Source: Ancylomarina longa
GTDB taxonomy: Bacteria > Bacteroidota > Bacteroidia > Bacteroidales > Marinifilaceae
Assembly (NCBI RefSeq): GCF_003996985.1
Contig: NZ_RJJX01000025.1
Coordinates: 1-58,016, forward strand
Reading direction: 5' to 3'
DNA: 58,016 bases
The position numbers and the translations under genes were made by a program. Positions 17,725 to 26,091 of the stretch are shown here, one piece after another; position 1 is the stretch's first letter; every line of letters begins with the position of its first letter. Under the pieces are notes generated by a model. It ran no database searches. It was not told the DNA's origin and saw nothing but the letters and a program-made list of their open reading frames with translations.

Positions 17725-17892
17725 TTATTTTACCTCACAATTGTCTTTTTCATCCTCGTTACATGCGCAAGAACTGCAAGTACCACTTGTGAATTTTGCA
17801 TTTTTATCAAACAGCAATTTAATGCCAAATCCTAAAAAAGCAATCAAAAGCAGAAATAAAGACAGAAGTAATATTTTTAGAAAAACCATCAT
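17725..17892 (-). CDS. Very small single-TM cysteine-containing protein
   Basis: 55 aa, found by translating the minus strand. One TM segment (about 3-25, Leu/Ile/Phe rich, IAFLGFGIKLLFDK), then a short tail with GTCSSCACNEDEKDNC: four cysteines, two of them in CxxC spacing and one more in CxC. The N-terminal two thirds matches the next gene upstream (17965-18210): both have IAFxGFxIxxLxxKNxxF. It is 72 nt downstream of that gene on the same strand, probably the same transcript. Small proteins of this type are, from memory, common beside apbE/nqr in Bacteroidota, without known role. Cys-rich tail suggests metal or redox chemistry, which is inference. Confidence 0.7.
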   Translation of the reverse strand: MMVFLKILLLSLFLLLIAFLGFGIKLLFDKNAKFTSGTCSSCACNEDEKDNCEVK

Positions 17893-17964
17893 CGTTTTTT
17901 AAGTATTAAGAAATAAAACTACTTTGTTATGAATACGCTCGGGAGGTATTAATTTTTTTGTAGT

Positions 17965-18210
17965 TTACAAACTTTCAAATTCTTTATCTATAATTGTTAG
18001 TTGCTTAAGGTGTATTGTCTTATTCACCTTAAGTTGTTCCATTTTATCTTGTGAAGTAGCACAAGCGATTCCTCTTTTTTTTAAATCCTTATTTGCACCA
18101 ATATGTAGTTCAGGAAAACGTCCATTTTTCTTTATTAATATGGATATGGCAAATCCTGCAAAAGCAATTCCAAGAATCACCACAGTTAATAATAAAACTT
18201 TAATAATCAT
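17965..18210 (-). CDS. Small single-TM protein, paralogue of its neighbour
   Basis: 81 aa. TM at about 3-27 (VILGIAFAGFAISILIKKNGRF), then a conserved-looking tail FPELHIGANKDLKKRGIACATSQD with one Cys, then a charged C-terminus. It shares the TM-KN-F pattern with the 55-aa protein downstream but lacks the CxxC tail. A perfect Bacteroidota promoter lies 26 nt upstream, so this is a real gene. Function unknown; position between apbE and the E1 gene hints at respiratory or envelope work only by association. Confidence 0.8.
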   Translation of the reverse strand: MIIKVLLLTVVILGIAFAGFAISILIKKNGRFPELHIGANKDLKKRGIACATSQDKMEQLKVNKTIHLKQLTIIDKEFESL

Positions 18211-18235
18211 CCGTATATTTAATTTTAATTCCTTA

Positions 18236-18265
18236 CAAAGATATCAATTCAGTCTTGCATTGCAA
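18236..18265 (-). promoter_or_regulatory. Promoter of the two small membrane proteins
   Basis: Minus strand: TTG (18263-18265), 19 nt, TATCTTTG (18236-18243): exact consensus. The leader to the ATG at 18210 would be about 20 nt. Confidence 0.75.
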
Positions 18266-18442
18266 AATAATTAAAGAATTACGGGTCTTAAATACTTTGA
18301 GTAAATCTTCTTATTTAGAATAATTCTTGCTAAATTTACTATTGAAAAACGCAGATTTATTCTGTTAAACAAAACACACTAACTTATTCAGGACTTTAAA
18401 CGAATTGGGGGATTCTTTTTAGGTTCGGCAAATATTAAAAAT

Positions 18443-20887
18443 ATGTCAGAAACATTAAGGGAAAACAGGGAAGTAAAGGATGAACATTTATCTTTTGATG
18501 ATTTTACTTCCGAAGTCCTGGAAGACTATCGAATTGCTAATATGAGTCGTCAATTGAGCATCTTCGGTCGCAAGGAAGTGTTGACCGGAAAGGCTAAATT
18601 TGGAATTTTTGGGGATGGTAAGGAAATTGCTCAAATCGCTATGGCAAAATCTTTTAAAGAAGGAGACTGGCGTTCTGGATATTATAGAGATCAGACATTC
18701 ATGCTTGCTGCAGGATTGCTATCACCTGAGGAATTTTTTGCACAATTGTTTGGCGAAACACAATTGGATAAAAATCCGGCGAACGGTGGTCGTTTAATGA
18801 ATAATCACTACGCTACGCGTAGTTTGAATGCAGATGGGAGTTGGAAAGATCTTACTAAACAGAAAAATTCATCTGCAGATATTTCTCCAACAGCAGGGCA
18901 AATGCCGCGACTAGTAGGTTTGGCTTATGCTTCCAAACTCTTTAGGGAAAATAAAGAGTTGCATAATTATAGTGGGTTTTCTGATAAAGGAAATGAGGTT
19001 GCTTTTGGTACTATTGGTGATTCAAGTACTTCTGAAGGGCACTTTTGGGAAGCTATTAATGCTGCAGGGGTTCTGAGAATACCAATGGCCATGAGTGTAT
19101 GGGATGATGGTTGGGGAATTTCAGTACCTAACAAGTACCAAACTACTAAATCAAATATATCTGAAGTTCTTAAAGGTTTTGAACAAGATGAAAAGGGAGA
19201 TGGTTACCTAATTTACCGAGCTAAGGGATGGGATTATCCTGGGCTTTGCAAAATGTATATGGAAGGAGTTAACTTATGTCGTAAAGATCATATTCCGGTT
19301 CTATTTCATGTTTCAGAAATGACTCAGCCTTTAGGTCATTCTACATCTGGTTCTCACGAACGTTATAAAAATAAGGAACGTTTGGACTGGGAAATAGAAT
19401 ATGATCCAATTGGAAAAATGAGGGAGTGGATTCTTTCCATGGAGTTAACAGATGAAAAGACTTTGGATGGAATTGAGACGGCTGCCTTAGAAGAAGTGAA
19501 AAGAGCACGACTAGCGGCATGGAAATCCTATAGTGATCCTATTAAAAAGGAGAGAGAGGATTTGATTCGTTTGGTAACTAAGGCCGACTGCGATTGTCAG
19601 AAAACAGATAGGATAGATGAGATTGTTCAAAACCTGAAGAAAGTGATCCATCCAGTTCGTAAGGATAATGTTAGTGCCGCTAAAAAGATATTACGACATA
19701 TATGCAGTTCCTGTGCCAGTTTCAAACCGTTAAAATCGCAATTACAGGAATGGTTAAAGCAAGCTTTGTTGGAGAATGAGGAACGATATAGTAGTTTGTT
19801 GTATAGTGAAACAGAATCTTGTGTTCAAAAGATTAAGCCCATAGTACCGCAATATAATTCTGATTCAAAAATTGTAAATGGAAGAGAAGTTTTGCGGGAC
19901 AATTTTGATAAATTATTCGCTAAATATCCGCTATTACTCACTTTTGGAGAAGACACTGGTTTTATTGGAGGTGTTAATCAAAGTTTAGAGGGAATGCAGG
20001 ATAAGTATGGTAAGCTTCGTGTTAGTGATACAGGAATTCGGGAAGCTACCATTTTAGGACAAGGTATAGGGTTGGCTTTGCGTGGATTAAGACCCATTGC
20101 TGAAATTCAATATTTCGATTATTTATTATATGCCTTACAGACAATGAGTGATGATTTGGCAACCCTTCAGTATAGAACAAAAGGAGGACAAAGAGCCCCT
20201 GTTATTATCCGTACCAGAGGTCATCGATTAGAAGGTATTTGGCATTCTGGCTCACCGCTTAGTATGGTTATCAACTCTATCAGAGGCGTAAATGTTTGTG
20301 TTCCCAGAAATATGACAAAGGCGGCTGGATTTTATAATACGCTTTTAGAATCAGACGAACCAGCATTGGTAATTGAACCGCTAAACGGATATCGTTTAAA
20401 AGAAAAATTACCGGAAAATTTAGGGGAATTTAAAACGCCTCTAGGTATACCCGAAATTTTAGAGGAAGGTAATGATATTACTTTGGTTACCTATGGTTCT
20501 TGTGTTCGAATAGCCGAAGATGCCGTAAAACAATTGAAGGACTTTGATATTTCAGTAGAATTAATTGATGTTCAGACCTTATTACCTTTTGATGTTAATC
20601 AGATGATTGTGGAATCCGTTAAGAAGACGAATCGTATTGTGTTCTTTGATGAAGATGTTCCTGGTGGATCTTCGGCATTTATGATGCAGAAAGTTTTAGA
20701 GGAACAGAAAGCTTATTATCATTTAGATTCTGAACCGAGAACGATAACTGCTAAAGATCATAGACCAGCATATGGAACAGATGGTGATTATTTCTCTAAT
20801 CCAAATGCAGAAGATGTATTTGAAGTGATTTATGAAATTCTTCGAGAAACAAATCCACAAAAATTTCCTCCTATTTATAAGGATTAA
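18443..20887 (+). CDS. 2-oxoacid dehydrogenase E1, fused alpha and beta subunits
   Basis: 814 aa. The alpha-like half (about 25-365) and the transketolase-like beta half (about 475-805) are joined in one chain, a form common in Bacteroidota. It decarboxylates a 2-oxoacid (branched-chain or pyruvate) with thiamine diphosphate and passes the acyl group to a lipoyl E2; the E2 candidate is at 35955. The ThDP motif is unusual: GDSSTSEGHFWEAIN (192-206) and VWDDGWGIS (219-227) instead of GDG...ENNGYAIS. The beta half has FGEDTGFIGGVNQ, DTGIREATILGQGIGLALRG and FFDEDVPGGSSAF. The linker holds CDC (383-385) and CSSC (421-424). Exact substrate is not decidable. Confidence 0.88.
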   Translation: MSETLRENREVKDEHLSFDDFTSEVLEDYRIANMSRQLSIFGRKEVLTGKAKFGIFGDGKEIAQIAMAKSFKEGDWRSGYYRDQTFMLAAGLLSPEEFFAQLFGETQLDKNPANGGRLMNNHYATRSLNADGSWKDLTKQKNSSADISPTAGQMPRLVGLAYASKLFRENKELHNYSGFSDKGNEVAFGTIGDSSTSEGHFWEAINAAGVLRIPMAMSVWDDGWGISVPNKYQTTKSNISEVLKGFEQDEKGDGYLIYRAKGWDYPGLCKMYMEGVNLCRKDHIPVLFHVSEMTQPLGHSTSGSHERYKNKERLDWEIEYDPIGKMREWILSMELTDEKTLDGIETAALEEVKRARLAAWKSYSDPIKKEREDLIRLVTKADCDCQKTDRIDEIVQNLKKVIHPVRKDNVSAAKKILRHICSSCASFKPLKSQLQEWLKQALLENEERYSSLLYSETESCVQKIKPIVPQYNSDSKIVNGREVLRDNFDKLFAKYPLLLTFGEDTGFIGGVNQSLEGMQDKYGKLRVSDTGIREATILGQGIGLALRGLRPIAEIQYFDYLLYALQTMSDDLATLQYRTKGGQRAPVIIRTRGHRLEGIWHSGSPLSMVINSIRGVNVCVPRNMTKAAGFYNTLLESDEPALVIEPLNGYRLKEKLPENLGEFKTPLGIPEILEEGNDITLVTYGSCVRIAEDAVKQLKDFDISVELIDVQTLLPFDVNQMIVESVKKTNRIVFFDEDVPGGSSAFMMQKVLEEQKAYYHLDSEPRTITAKDHRPAYGTDGDYFSNPNAEDVFEVIYEILRETNPQKFPPIYKD

Positions 20888-20920
20888 GTTTCCTAAAATA
20901 AGTAGTGTAACTTGAAAAAT

Positions 20921-20953
20921 ATATCCGTAATGTAAATATTGCGGATATTTTTT
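20921..20953 (+). terminator. Terminator after E1
   Basis: ATATCCG pairs with CGGATAT, loop of about 15 nt with inner weak pairing, then TTTTTT. 34 nt after the stop. Confidence 0.75.
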
Positions 20954-21148
20954 ATCTGTTTGTCACCCCAAATACAATCTTAGTTGTTATATATAAGTTC
21001 GAGTGGATCAAAATAGGGGAGAAGCTTGAATAGTTTAGTTGGTGATAGTTGGGTGCAATGTGGTAATTCTAATCAACGTCACAATTCTAAAGGGCTCCAA
21101 AATATACGAGCCAATAGCCATCTTTACGGAGATGGCTATTCTTTTTTT
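20954..21148 (+). ncRNA. Possible small RNA or decayed gene ending in an orphan terminator
   Basis: About 195 nt without a convincing ORF, ending in a strong terminator: AATAGCCATCT (21113-21123) pairs with AGATGGCTATT (21130-21140), followed by CTTTTTTT. The preceding gene already has its own terminator, so something else may be transcribed here. I found no clear promoter and no known riboswitch or RNA family pattern. It could equally be the remains of a lost gene. Confidence 0.25.
21113..21148 (+). terminator. Orphan intrinsic terminator
   Basis: 11-bp perfect stem, 6-nt loop TTACGG, then a T7 run. No plus-strand gene ends between it and the previous terminator at 20953. Confidence 0.85.
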
Positions 21149-21173
21149 ATTAATATTGATATATTTCGTCTGT

Positions 21174-21244
21174 ATTTTCTTCCTGCAAATTGCATGGGTT
21201 TTTTTGCGTCCTACATTTTCTTCCTGCAGGTTGCATGAGCTTTT
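21174..21244. repeat. Two near-identical 29-bp direct repeats
   Basis: ATTTTCTTCCTGCAAATTGC at 21174 and ATTTTCTTCCTGCAGGTTGC at 21215, each continued by ATG(G/A)G and a T-rich run; 41 bp apart. They lie in the gap before the convergent NhaC-like gene. No function is evident. Confidence 0.6.
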
Positions 21245-21271
21245 CTATATGCTCCTTTTTATTTCTCAGGA

Positions 21272-23218
21272 TTACAGATATTTATTTTCAACTATGCTTT
21301 TTCCGAAAAATTTTACGAGAAGAAAGAGTATTATAAATCCTATAGGAATTAATATCCAGGATGAAATACCATATGCTGCAGGCAACAAACCTGAAATAAT
21401 TGCAATTATACCAACTGTAAGCGCATATGGTAATTGTGTTCGAACGTGCTCTATATGATTGCAGGAACTCGCAAGGGAACTAAGAATTGTTGTATCAGAA
21501 ATTGGCGAACTGTGATCACCAAGAACTGATCCTGCTAAAATTGCGGATACTGTAATATAGAAAATATTCATAGCTTGAAGATCATCCATTCCTGCAGCAT
21601 GACATACCGTCCAGGAGGCTGGCAATATGAGTGGATATAATATAGCCATGGTTCCCCATGAAGAGCCTGTTGAAAAGGCAATAAGTGCAGAGAGTATGAA
21701 GGTGAAAGTGGGGACTAATTGTGGCGAAATATTGGTTGCTACGAGTGAATTTGAAATGAAATTAGCAGTATGCATATCCTTTGTAATATCAGCAAGAGCC
21801 CATGCCAATATTAAAATAATAATTGCAGTTAACATTGTTTTAAATCCATTCATCAATGCTTCTACGGATTTTTGTAAGCTTAAAATACCTTGTCCCACAC
21901 TTAAGGCTATTGCTACTAATACGGCACTTAATGAAGCCCAAAGAAGAGCCAAATAGGAGTCCGATTCACCAATGATAAAAGCCAGTTTTTTACTGAATTC
22001 CATATTGGGGTTGGACCATACGCTAGCATCCCAACCTGTGTAGATTAATCCGACGAAAGTTCCAAAAATAACTATAAAAACAGGAATTGCAGCATTGTAC
22101 CATCGTGTTGGTATATTGGCTGAAATTTCCATTTCCTTTAATTCGGACATTTTAGCAATATTATTCGTTTTATCCGGAATTGAAGAATTGGTTCTACATT
22201 TTTGCTCAGCCTTGTACATCGGGCCGTAGTCTTTTTTCTGAAAAATCAACATTAAGATGAAGAAGAGTGTAAAAAAAGAATAGAATCTCGTGGGCAGCGA
22301 GTTCAGAAAAATACTATAAGGACTTTCAGTGACATTGATTTGTGTGGCTGCTGATTGTATATAGCTTAATTCAATACCAATCCAGGTAGTAATCATTGCT
22401 ATCGAAGCAACGGGAGCAGCTGTAGAATCGACAATATATGCTAATTTTTCTCGCGAAATTCTTAATCGATCAGCAACTGGGCGCATAGTATTTCCTACCA
22501 CTAGAGTGTTCGCATAGTCATCAAAAAATATTAAAACTCCCAATAGCCAGGTAATGAATTGACCAGATTGGGCATTATGAGCATATTTTGACAATTTATT
22601 TACGATTCCCTGCATTCCTCCATTTTGAGTGATAAGATTCACCATTGCGCCGATAAGCATTGAAAACACAATTATGGAAATATGTCCGGAATCTGTCAGA
22701 GAACTAATTATATAGGTGTCTGAAATGGCAAAAATAGCTTTAAAAAAAGCTATGAAAATCGAAATTCCCTGATAGCTGTAAATGATAAATGTACCAGAAA
22801 AAATACCAATAAAAAGGGCGGAAAAAACTTCCTTAAAGAGGAGAGCCATTAATATAGCAATCAGTGGAGGAACTATGGATAACCATAATGGAATTGGTGA
22901 AACATTATTCGTTTCAATCAAATCATCAATTTGAATAATAAGATTTTCTTTGTTGTGAAAGGTATATGGAATTACAATTTGCTTCTTGCCAATTTCCCCA
23001 TTTACTTTTACTCCATTGATTTCGATATTTAATCCTTCGATCTTAGAGAGGTCTACATTAGAATGAATTATTATTTGTGATTCAATATCCGCAATAATAA
23101 TTTTGGGTAATTCTATCCTAAAATCATCATTTACTTTGTTTTTTGAATTGGCTCTTGATGTAAAGGATGAGGTGAAAATTGTTGTAAATAATATTGCGAG
23201 AAGTAGAGTCCTATGCAT
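21272..23218 (-). CDS. NhaC-family Na+/H+ antiporter with periplasmic N-terminal domain
   Basis: 648 aa. A signal peptide (about 1-22) and a beta-rich domain of about 85 residues precede the first membrane segment (PIPLWLSIVPPLIAILMALL, near residue 108). The membrane part has NhaC-type signatures: WLLGVLIFFDDYANTLVVGNTMRPV, DSTAAPVASIAMITTWIG, FSTGSSWGTMAILYPLILP and SVLGDHSSPISDTTILSS. Expected role: Na+ (or another cation) export against H+. The N-terminal domain is absent from classic NhaC and from the antiporter at 5639; it could be a sensor or a partner-binding module. Convergent with the E1 gene. Confidence 0.85.
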   Translation of the reverse strand: MHRTLLLAILFTTIFTSSFTSRANSKNKVNDDFRIELPKIIIADIESQIIIHSNVDLSKIEGLNIEINGVKVNGEIGKKQIVIPYTFHNKENLIIQIDDLIETNNVSPIPLWLSIVPPLIAILMALLFKEVFSALFIGIFSGTFIIYSYQGISIFIAFFKAIFAISDTYIISSLTDSGHISIIVFSMLIGAMVNLITQNGGMQGIVNKLSKYAHNAQSGQFITWLLGVLIFFDDYANTLVVGNTMRPVADRLRISREKLAYIVDSTAAPVASIAMITTWIGIELSYIQSAATQINVTESPYSIFLNSLPTRFYSFFTLFFILMLIFQKKDYGPMYKAEQKCRTNSSIPDKTNNIAKMSELKEMEISANIPTRWYNAAIPVFIVIFGTFVGLIYTGWDASVWSNPNMEFSKKLAFIIGESDSYLALLWASLSAVLVAIALSVGQGILSLQKSVEALMNGFKTMLTAIIILILAWALADITKDMHTANFISNSLVATNISPQLVPTFTFILSALIAFSTGSSWGTMAILYPLILPASWTVCHAAGMDDLQAMNIFYITVSAILAGSVLGDHSSPISDTTILSSLASSCNHIEHVRTQLPYALTVGIIAIISGLLPAAYGISSWILIPIGFIILFLLVKFFGKSIVENKYL

Positions 23219-23513
23219 AAAATGAAAGATTTTAGGAGCATTAAATATACAAAATTTGTTTAGTTATATATCCTAAGGATATGATTAATAAAGCTTTTAT
23301 TTTGCGATGGAATATTTGAAATCTGTTTGTATCTGATAGCCTATTGGAGCTTAGATAGGGTTTGATACTAGATCAATACAAACATAAAAAAAGCAAATTG
23401 AAATGTTTTTTAGAATTATTCTGTTATTCGTACATTCGAGTTCTGATAAATAAAATCTTTTTTTTCCTCATCAATTTTGATTATTTTGGAAAGTAGAATT
23501 AAATAGATAAAGA

Positions 23514-24104
23514 GTGGATAAATCATCAAATTTATTTCGAATTGAACATGAAAATTTCAAACCGGAAAAAGGAAAAGTATTAATAGCGGAGCCTTTTTTG
23601 GAAGGGAAATATTTTAAGCGTTCGATTGTACTATTGGCAGAATATAACGAGGATGGAGCCGTTGGCTTTGTTTTAAATAAGCCAATAAATCTTACAGTTG
23701 ATGAGGTGCTAGTTAATATTTCTCACTTTGATGGTGATGTTTTTATTGGTGGTCCTGTTGATACTAATAGAATATACTATATACATACTATACCTGAGTT
23801 GATTCCGAATAGTATTCCTATAATTGACAATCTATATTGGGGAGGTGATTTTTCTGTTTTAAAGGAATTAATAGAGAGGGGAAATGTCTTAGCTCATCAA
23901 ATAAGATTTTTTGTTGGTTATTCAGGATGGAGTGCCGGGCAATTGCAGCAGGAAATATTAGGAAATTCATGGTTGGTTAGTCAACTTAAGGTGGAGGAAA
24001 TTATGAGTCCGTACATAGAAAATTTATGGGAAAAATCACTTAGACAGATGGGAGGTAAATATATGATGTGGGCTAACTTTCCGGAAAATCCCAGTTTAAA
24101 CTAA
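23514..24104 (+). CDS. YqgE/AlgH family protein
   Basis: 196 aa, soluble. Family motifs: KGKVLIAEPFLEGKYFKRSIVLL (about 18-40), GAVGFVLNKPINLTVDEVL, VFIGGPVDTNRIYYIH, LYWGGDFSVLKELI and FFVGYSGWSAGQLQQEI. Biochemical function is unknown; AlgH was named from alginate regulation in Pseudomonas. The start is GTG at 23514, which gives the usual N-terminus. Convergent with the class IV aminotransferase, 5 nt apart. Confidence 0.9.
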   Translation: MDKSSNLFRIEHENFKPEKGKVLIAEPFLEGKYFKRSIVLLAEYNEDGAVGFVLNKPINLTVDEVLVNISHFDGDVFIGGPVDTNRIYYIHTIPELIPNSIPIIDNLYWGGDFSVLKELIERGNVLAHQIRFFVGYSGWSAGQLQQEILGNSWLVSQLKVEEIMSPYIENLWEKSLRQMGGKYMMWANFPENPSLN

Positions 24105-24109
24105 TCTTC

Positions 24110-24973
24110 TTATTGAGGAGGAAACTCAAATGTGTTTTGATTAAGTCGATCAACCAATAATTTGGAGGTTTTGTTAAAATATCTTCGCTCGTTAAAGGCT
24201 ACAATCCAACGAATTCCAGAGATGGAATTTGTTAGAAATATTTCATCCGCTTCCAAAAGTTGTTTTGGCTTAATCAAACAATCGTCATAAATTGTAAGTT
24301 TCAAATCTATTGCAGTCTCAATTACCTTTTCTCTCATAATTCCTGCAACAGAACCACTTTCCAGTGAAGGAGTCATTAAAATATTGTCTTTCACCAAGAA
24401 TAGATTGGAACTAATGCTCTCTACAAGATTTCCTCTATCATTTAATAATAAGCAATCATCCCAATTCATTTTAGTTTTATAATTTGCAGCCATAATAAAC
24501 GGTAACGCATTACCGGTTTTGAAGGATGAAATGATACTGGGAGATTTTTTGATAGCCTCATATATTCCAATTTTAAGACCTTTACGATTAATTTGATAAT
24601 AAGGATTATCCAGAGGCGATGTCTCGATTAAGTAAGAAACTGTATTTTTTGTGGGTGTGTAAAATCCTCCATCATTTCTAAATACACTAAGGCGAATTCT
24701 AGTTCCGGAAAAAGCCTTATTTTTCTGAATCAAGTAATTAATATTTTTCTCAATAGTACTTTTAAAGTCATTAGGAATTAGCATTCCTATAATTTGCATT
24801 CCATTCATTAATCTGTTTAAATGCTCATAGAGAAATTGAATATCAGTACCATTAGCATGGATTGTTTCAAATAAGGAATCACCATAGCGAAAGGCGCGAT
24901 TTTCTGCACCCCACAAAGAGGTGTCAGATGGATATAAATTTCCGTTATAATATATATATTTAATAGAAGGCAT
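24110..24973 (-). CDS. Class IV aminotransferase (aminodeoxychorismate lyase-like)
   Basis: 287 aa PLP enzyme of fold type IV. The Schiff-base lysine is in SSFKTGNALPFIMAAN (Lys152), with RAFRYGDSLFET at the N-terminus, VESISSNLFLV (PLP phosphate/carboxylate region) and GSVAGIMREKVIE. Lengths and motifs suit either 4-amino-4-deoxychorismate lyase (folate) or a branched-chain/D-amino-acid aminotransferase; the short length favours PabC. Last gene of an eight-gene minus operon that begins at amn. It starts 2 nt after the gmhB stop. Confidence 0.8.
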   Translation of the reverse strand: MPSIKYIYYNGNLYPSDTSLWGAENRAFRYGDSLFETIHANGTDIQFLYEHLNRLMNGMQIIGMLIPNDFKSTIEKNINYLIQKNKAFSGTRIRLSVFRNDGGFYTPTKNTVSYLIETSPLDNPYYQINRKGLKIGIYEAIKKSPSIISSFKTGNALPFIMAANYKTKMNWDDCLLLNDRGNLVESISSNLFLVKDNILMTPSLESGSVAGIMREKVIETAIDLKLTIYDDCLIKPKQLLEADEIFLTNSISGIRWIVAFNERRYFNKTSKLLVDRLNQNTFEFPPQ

Positions 24974-24975
24974 AC

Positions 24976-25473
24976 TTAAATTTCTCCTTTTATAATTTTA
25001 TCGCAATAGGAACTGATATTTTCATTTGGATTTATTTTTATTCCTTTGATTCCTGCCGCTTTAGCTGATTCAATATCCCTCTCACTATCCCCGATCATAT
25101 AGGATAGATCTTTATTGATGTGGAAATCATTTAATGCTTGTTGAATAAAAAATGGGCTTGGTTTTCTGCATTTACAGGGTGCTATAGAATCATGATGGGG
25201 ACACATATAAATTTTTTCAATTCGAATAGATTCTTTATTAAGTATTTCTAAAAGATGTTGATGCAGAATATGAACATCTTTTTTAGTGTAAATCCCTTTG
25301 GCAATTCCTCCTTGATTGGTAACAATAAATAGTAGATATCCATTATCCGAAAACTTTTTTAAAGAGGAAATAATACCTTCATTTATTACAAAATCTTTAA
25401 TTTGGTAAATGTAGTAATGGCCAATATCTGAATTGATTACGCCATCACGATCAAGAAATATTGCTTTTTGCAT
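24976..25473 (-). CDS. gmhB: D-glycero-D-manno-heptose-1,7-bisphosphate 7-phosphatase (GmhB-like HAD)
   Basis: 165 aa HAD-IIIA phosphatase. Motif I FLDRDGVIN (Asp8 nucleophile, Asp10), motif II VTNQGGIAKG, the zinc loop CPHHDSIAPCKCRKP (Cys91, His93, Cys100, Cys102) and motif IV MIGDSERDIESAKAAGI. GmhB removes a phosphate in ADP-heptose synthesis for LPS core. No other heptose gene is in the window, so a broader HAD substrate such as histidinol phosphate cannot be excluded. Confidence 0.85.
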   Translation of the reverse strand: MQKAIFLDRDGVINSDIGHYYIYQIKDFVINEGIISSLKKFSDNGYLLFIVTNQGGIAKGIYTKKDVHILHQHLLEILNKESIRIEKIYMCPHHDSIAPCKCRKPSPFFIQQALNDFHINKDLSYMIGDSERDIESAKAAGIKGIKINPNENISSYCDKIIKGEI

Positions 25474-25476
25474 GTA

Positions 25477-26082
25477 CTAGAAATTGAGAATATGATGCAA
25501 AAATAGCTGAAATAATTGTGGTTTGATGATTATAGGAAAAAGAAATCCAAATAAGGCACCATAAAAATGGGCACTGTGGCCAATGTTATCTATATTTTTT
25601 TTACTCATATAATAGGAATAATATAGATATAAAATCGCAAATATAATTCCGGGTATTGGAATCAAAAACATGAAATAAATCTTCTCCAATGGGGCAAAAA
25701 ATATTGTTGCAAATACAATGGCGGAGATAGCTCCGGAAGCTCCAACAGCATTATAATGATAATGGTCCCGATGTTTTCTTAAATCATATAAAGTTGAGAA
25801 AATAAGAGCCCCGAAGTAGAGAATGAAAAAATAAGGAACACCTGCAACACCAAAATAGTAGTTGAAATAGTTCTCCAATGCTTCTCCAAAAAAATACAGC
25901 ACAACCATATTAACGAGTAAATGGTCCCAGTTTGCATGTAGAAATCCATAGGTTATAATTCGATACCATTGATTTCTTTTAAGAATTTGATAGGCGTTAA
26001 ATTGATATTTATATAGCAACTCAACCTTTTTAAATGCCATTACTGAGGCTATTACAGTTATTACTATAATTATAATTGTCAT
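25477..26082 (-). CDS. Rhomboid-family intramembrane serine protease
   Basis: 201 aa, about six TM segments. Catalytic dyad: Ser116 in GASGAIS and His172 in HSAHFYGALFG; the L1 loop region HANWDHLLVNMVVLYFFG (about 49-66) is also typical. It cleaves single-pass membrane proteins within the bilayer. Substrates are unknown. It sits between gmhB (3 nt) and the PorE-like gene (9 nt), so it is translated from the same mRNA as T9SS-linked proteins. A role in their maturation is possible but unproven. Confidence 0.9.
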   Translation of the reverse strand: MTIIIIVITVIASVMAFKKVELLYKYQFNAYQILKRNQWYRIITYGFLHANWDHLLVNMVVLYFFGEALENYFNYYFGVAGVPYFFILYFGALIFSTLYDLRKHRDHYHYNAVGASGAISAIVFATIFFAPLEKIYFMFLIPIPGIIFAILYLYYSYYMSKKNIDNIGHSAHFYGALFGFLFPIIIKPQLFQLFLHHILNF

Positions 26083-26091
26083 AATCTGTGT

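Noticed and set aside
17657-17902. 81-aa plus-strand ORF
   Set aside because: It is the antisense shadow of the 55-aa minus-strand gene, whose TM segment and Cys tail are sensible and whose paralogue is adjacent.
21039-21458. 139-aa plus-strand ORF
   Set aside because: It runs through a strong terminator and into the antisense of the NhaC-like gene; composition is not protein-like.
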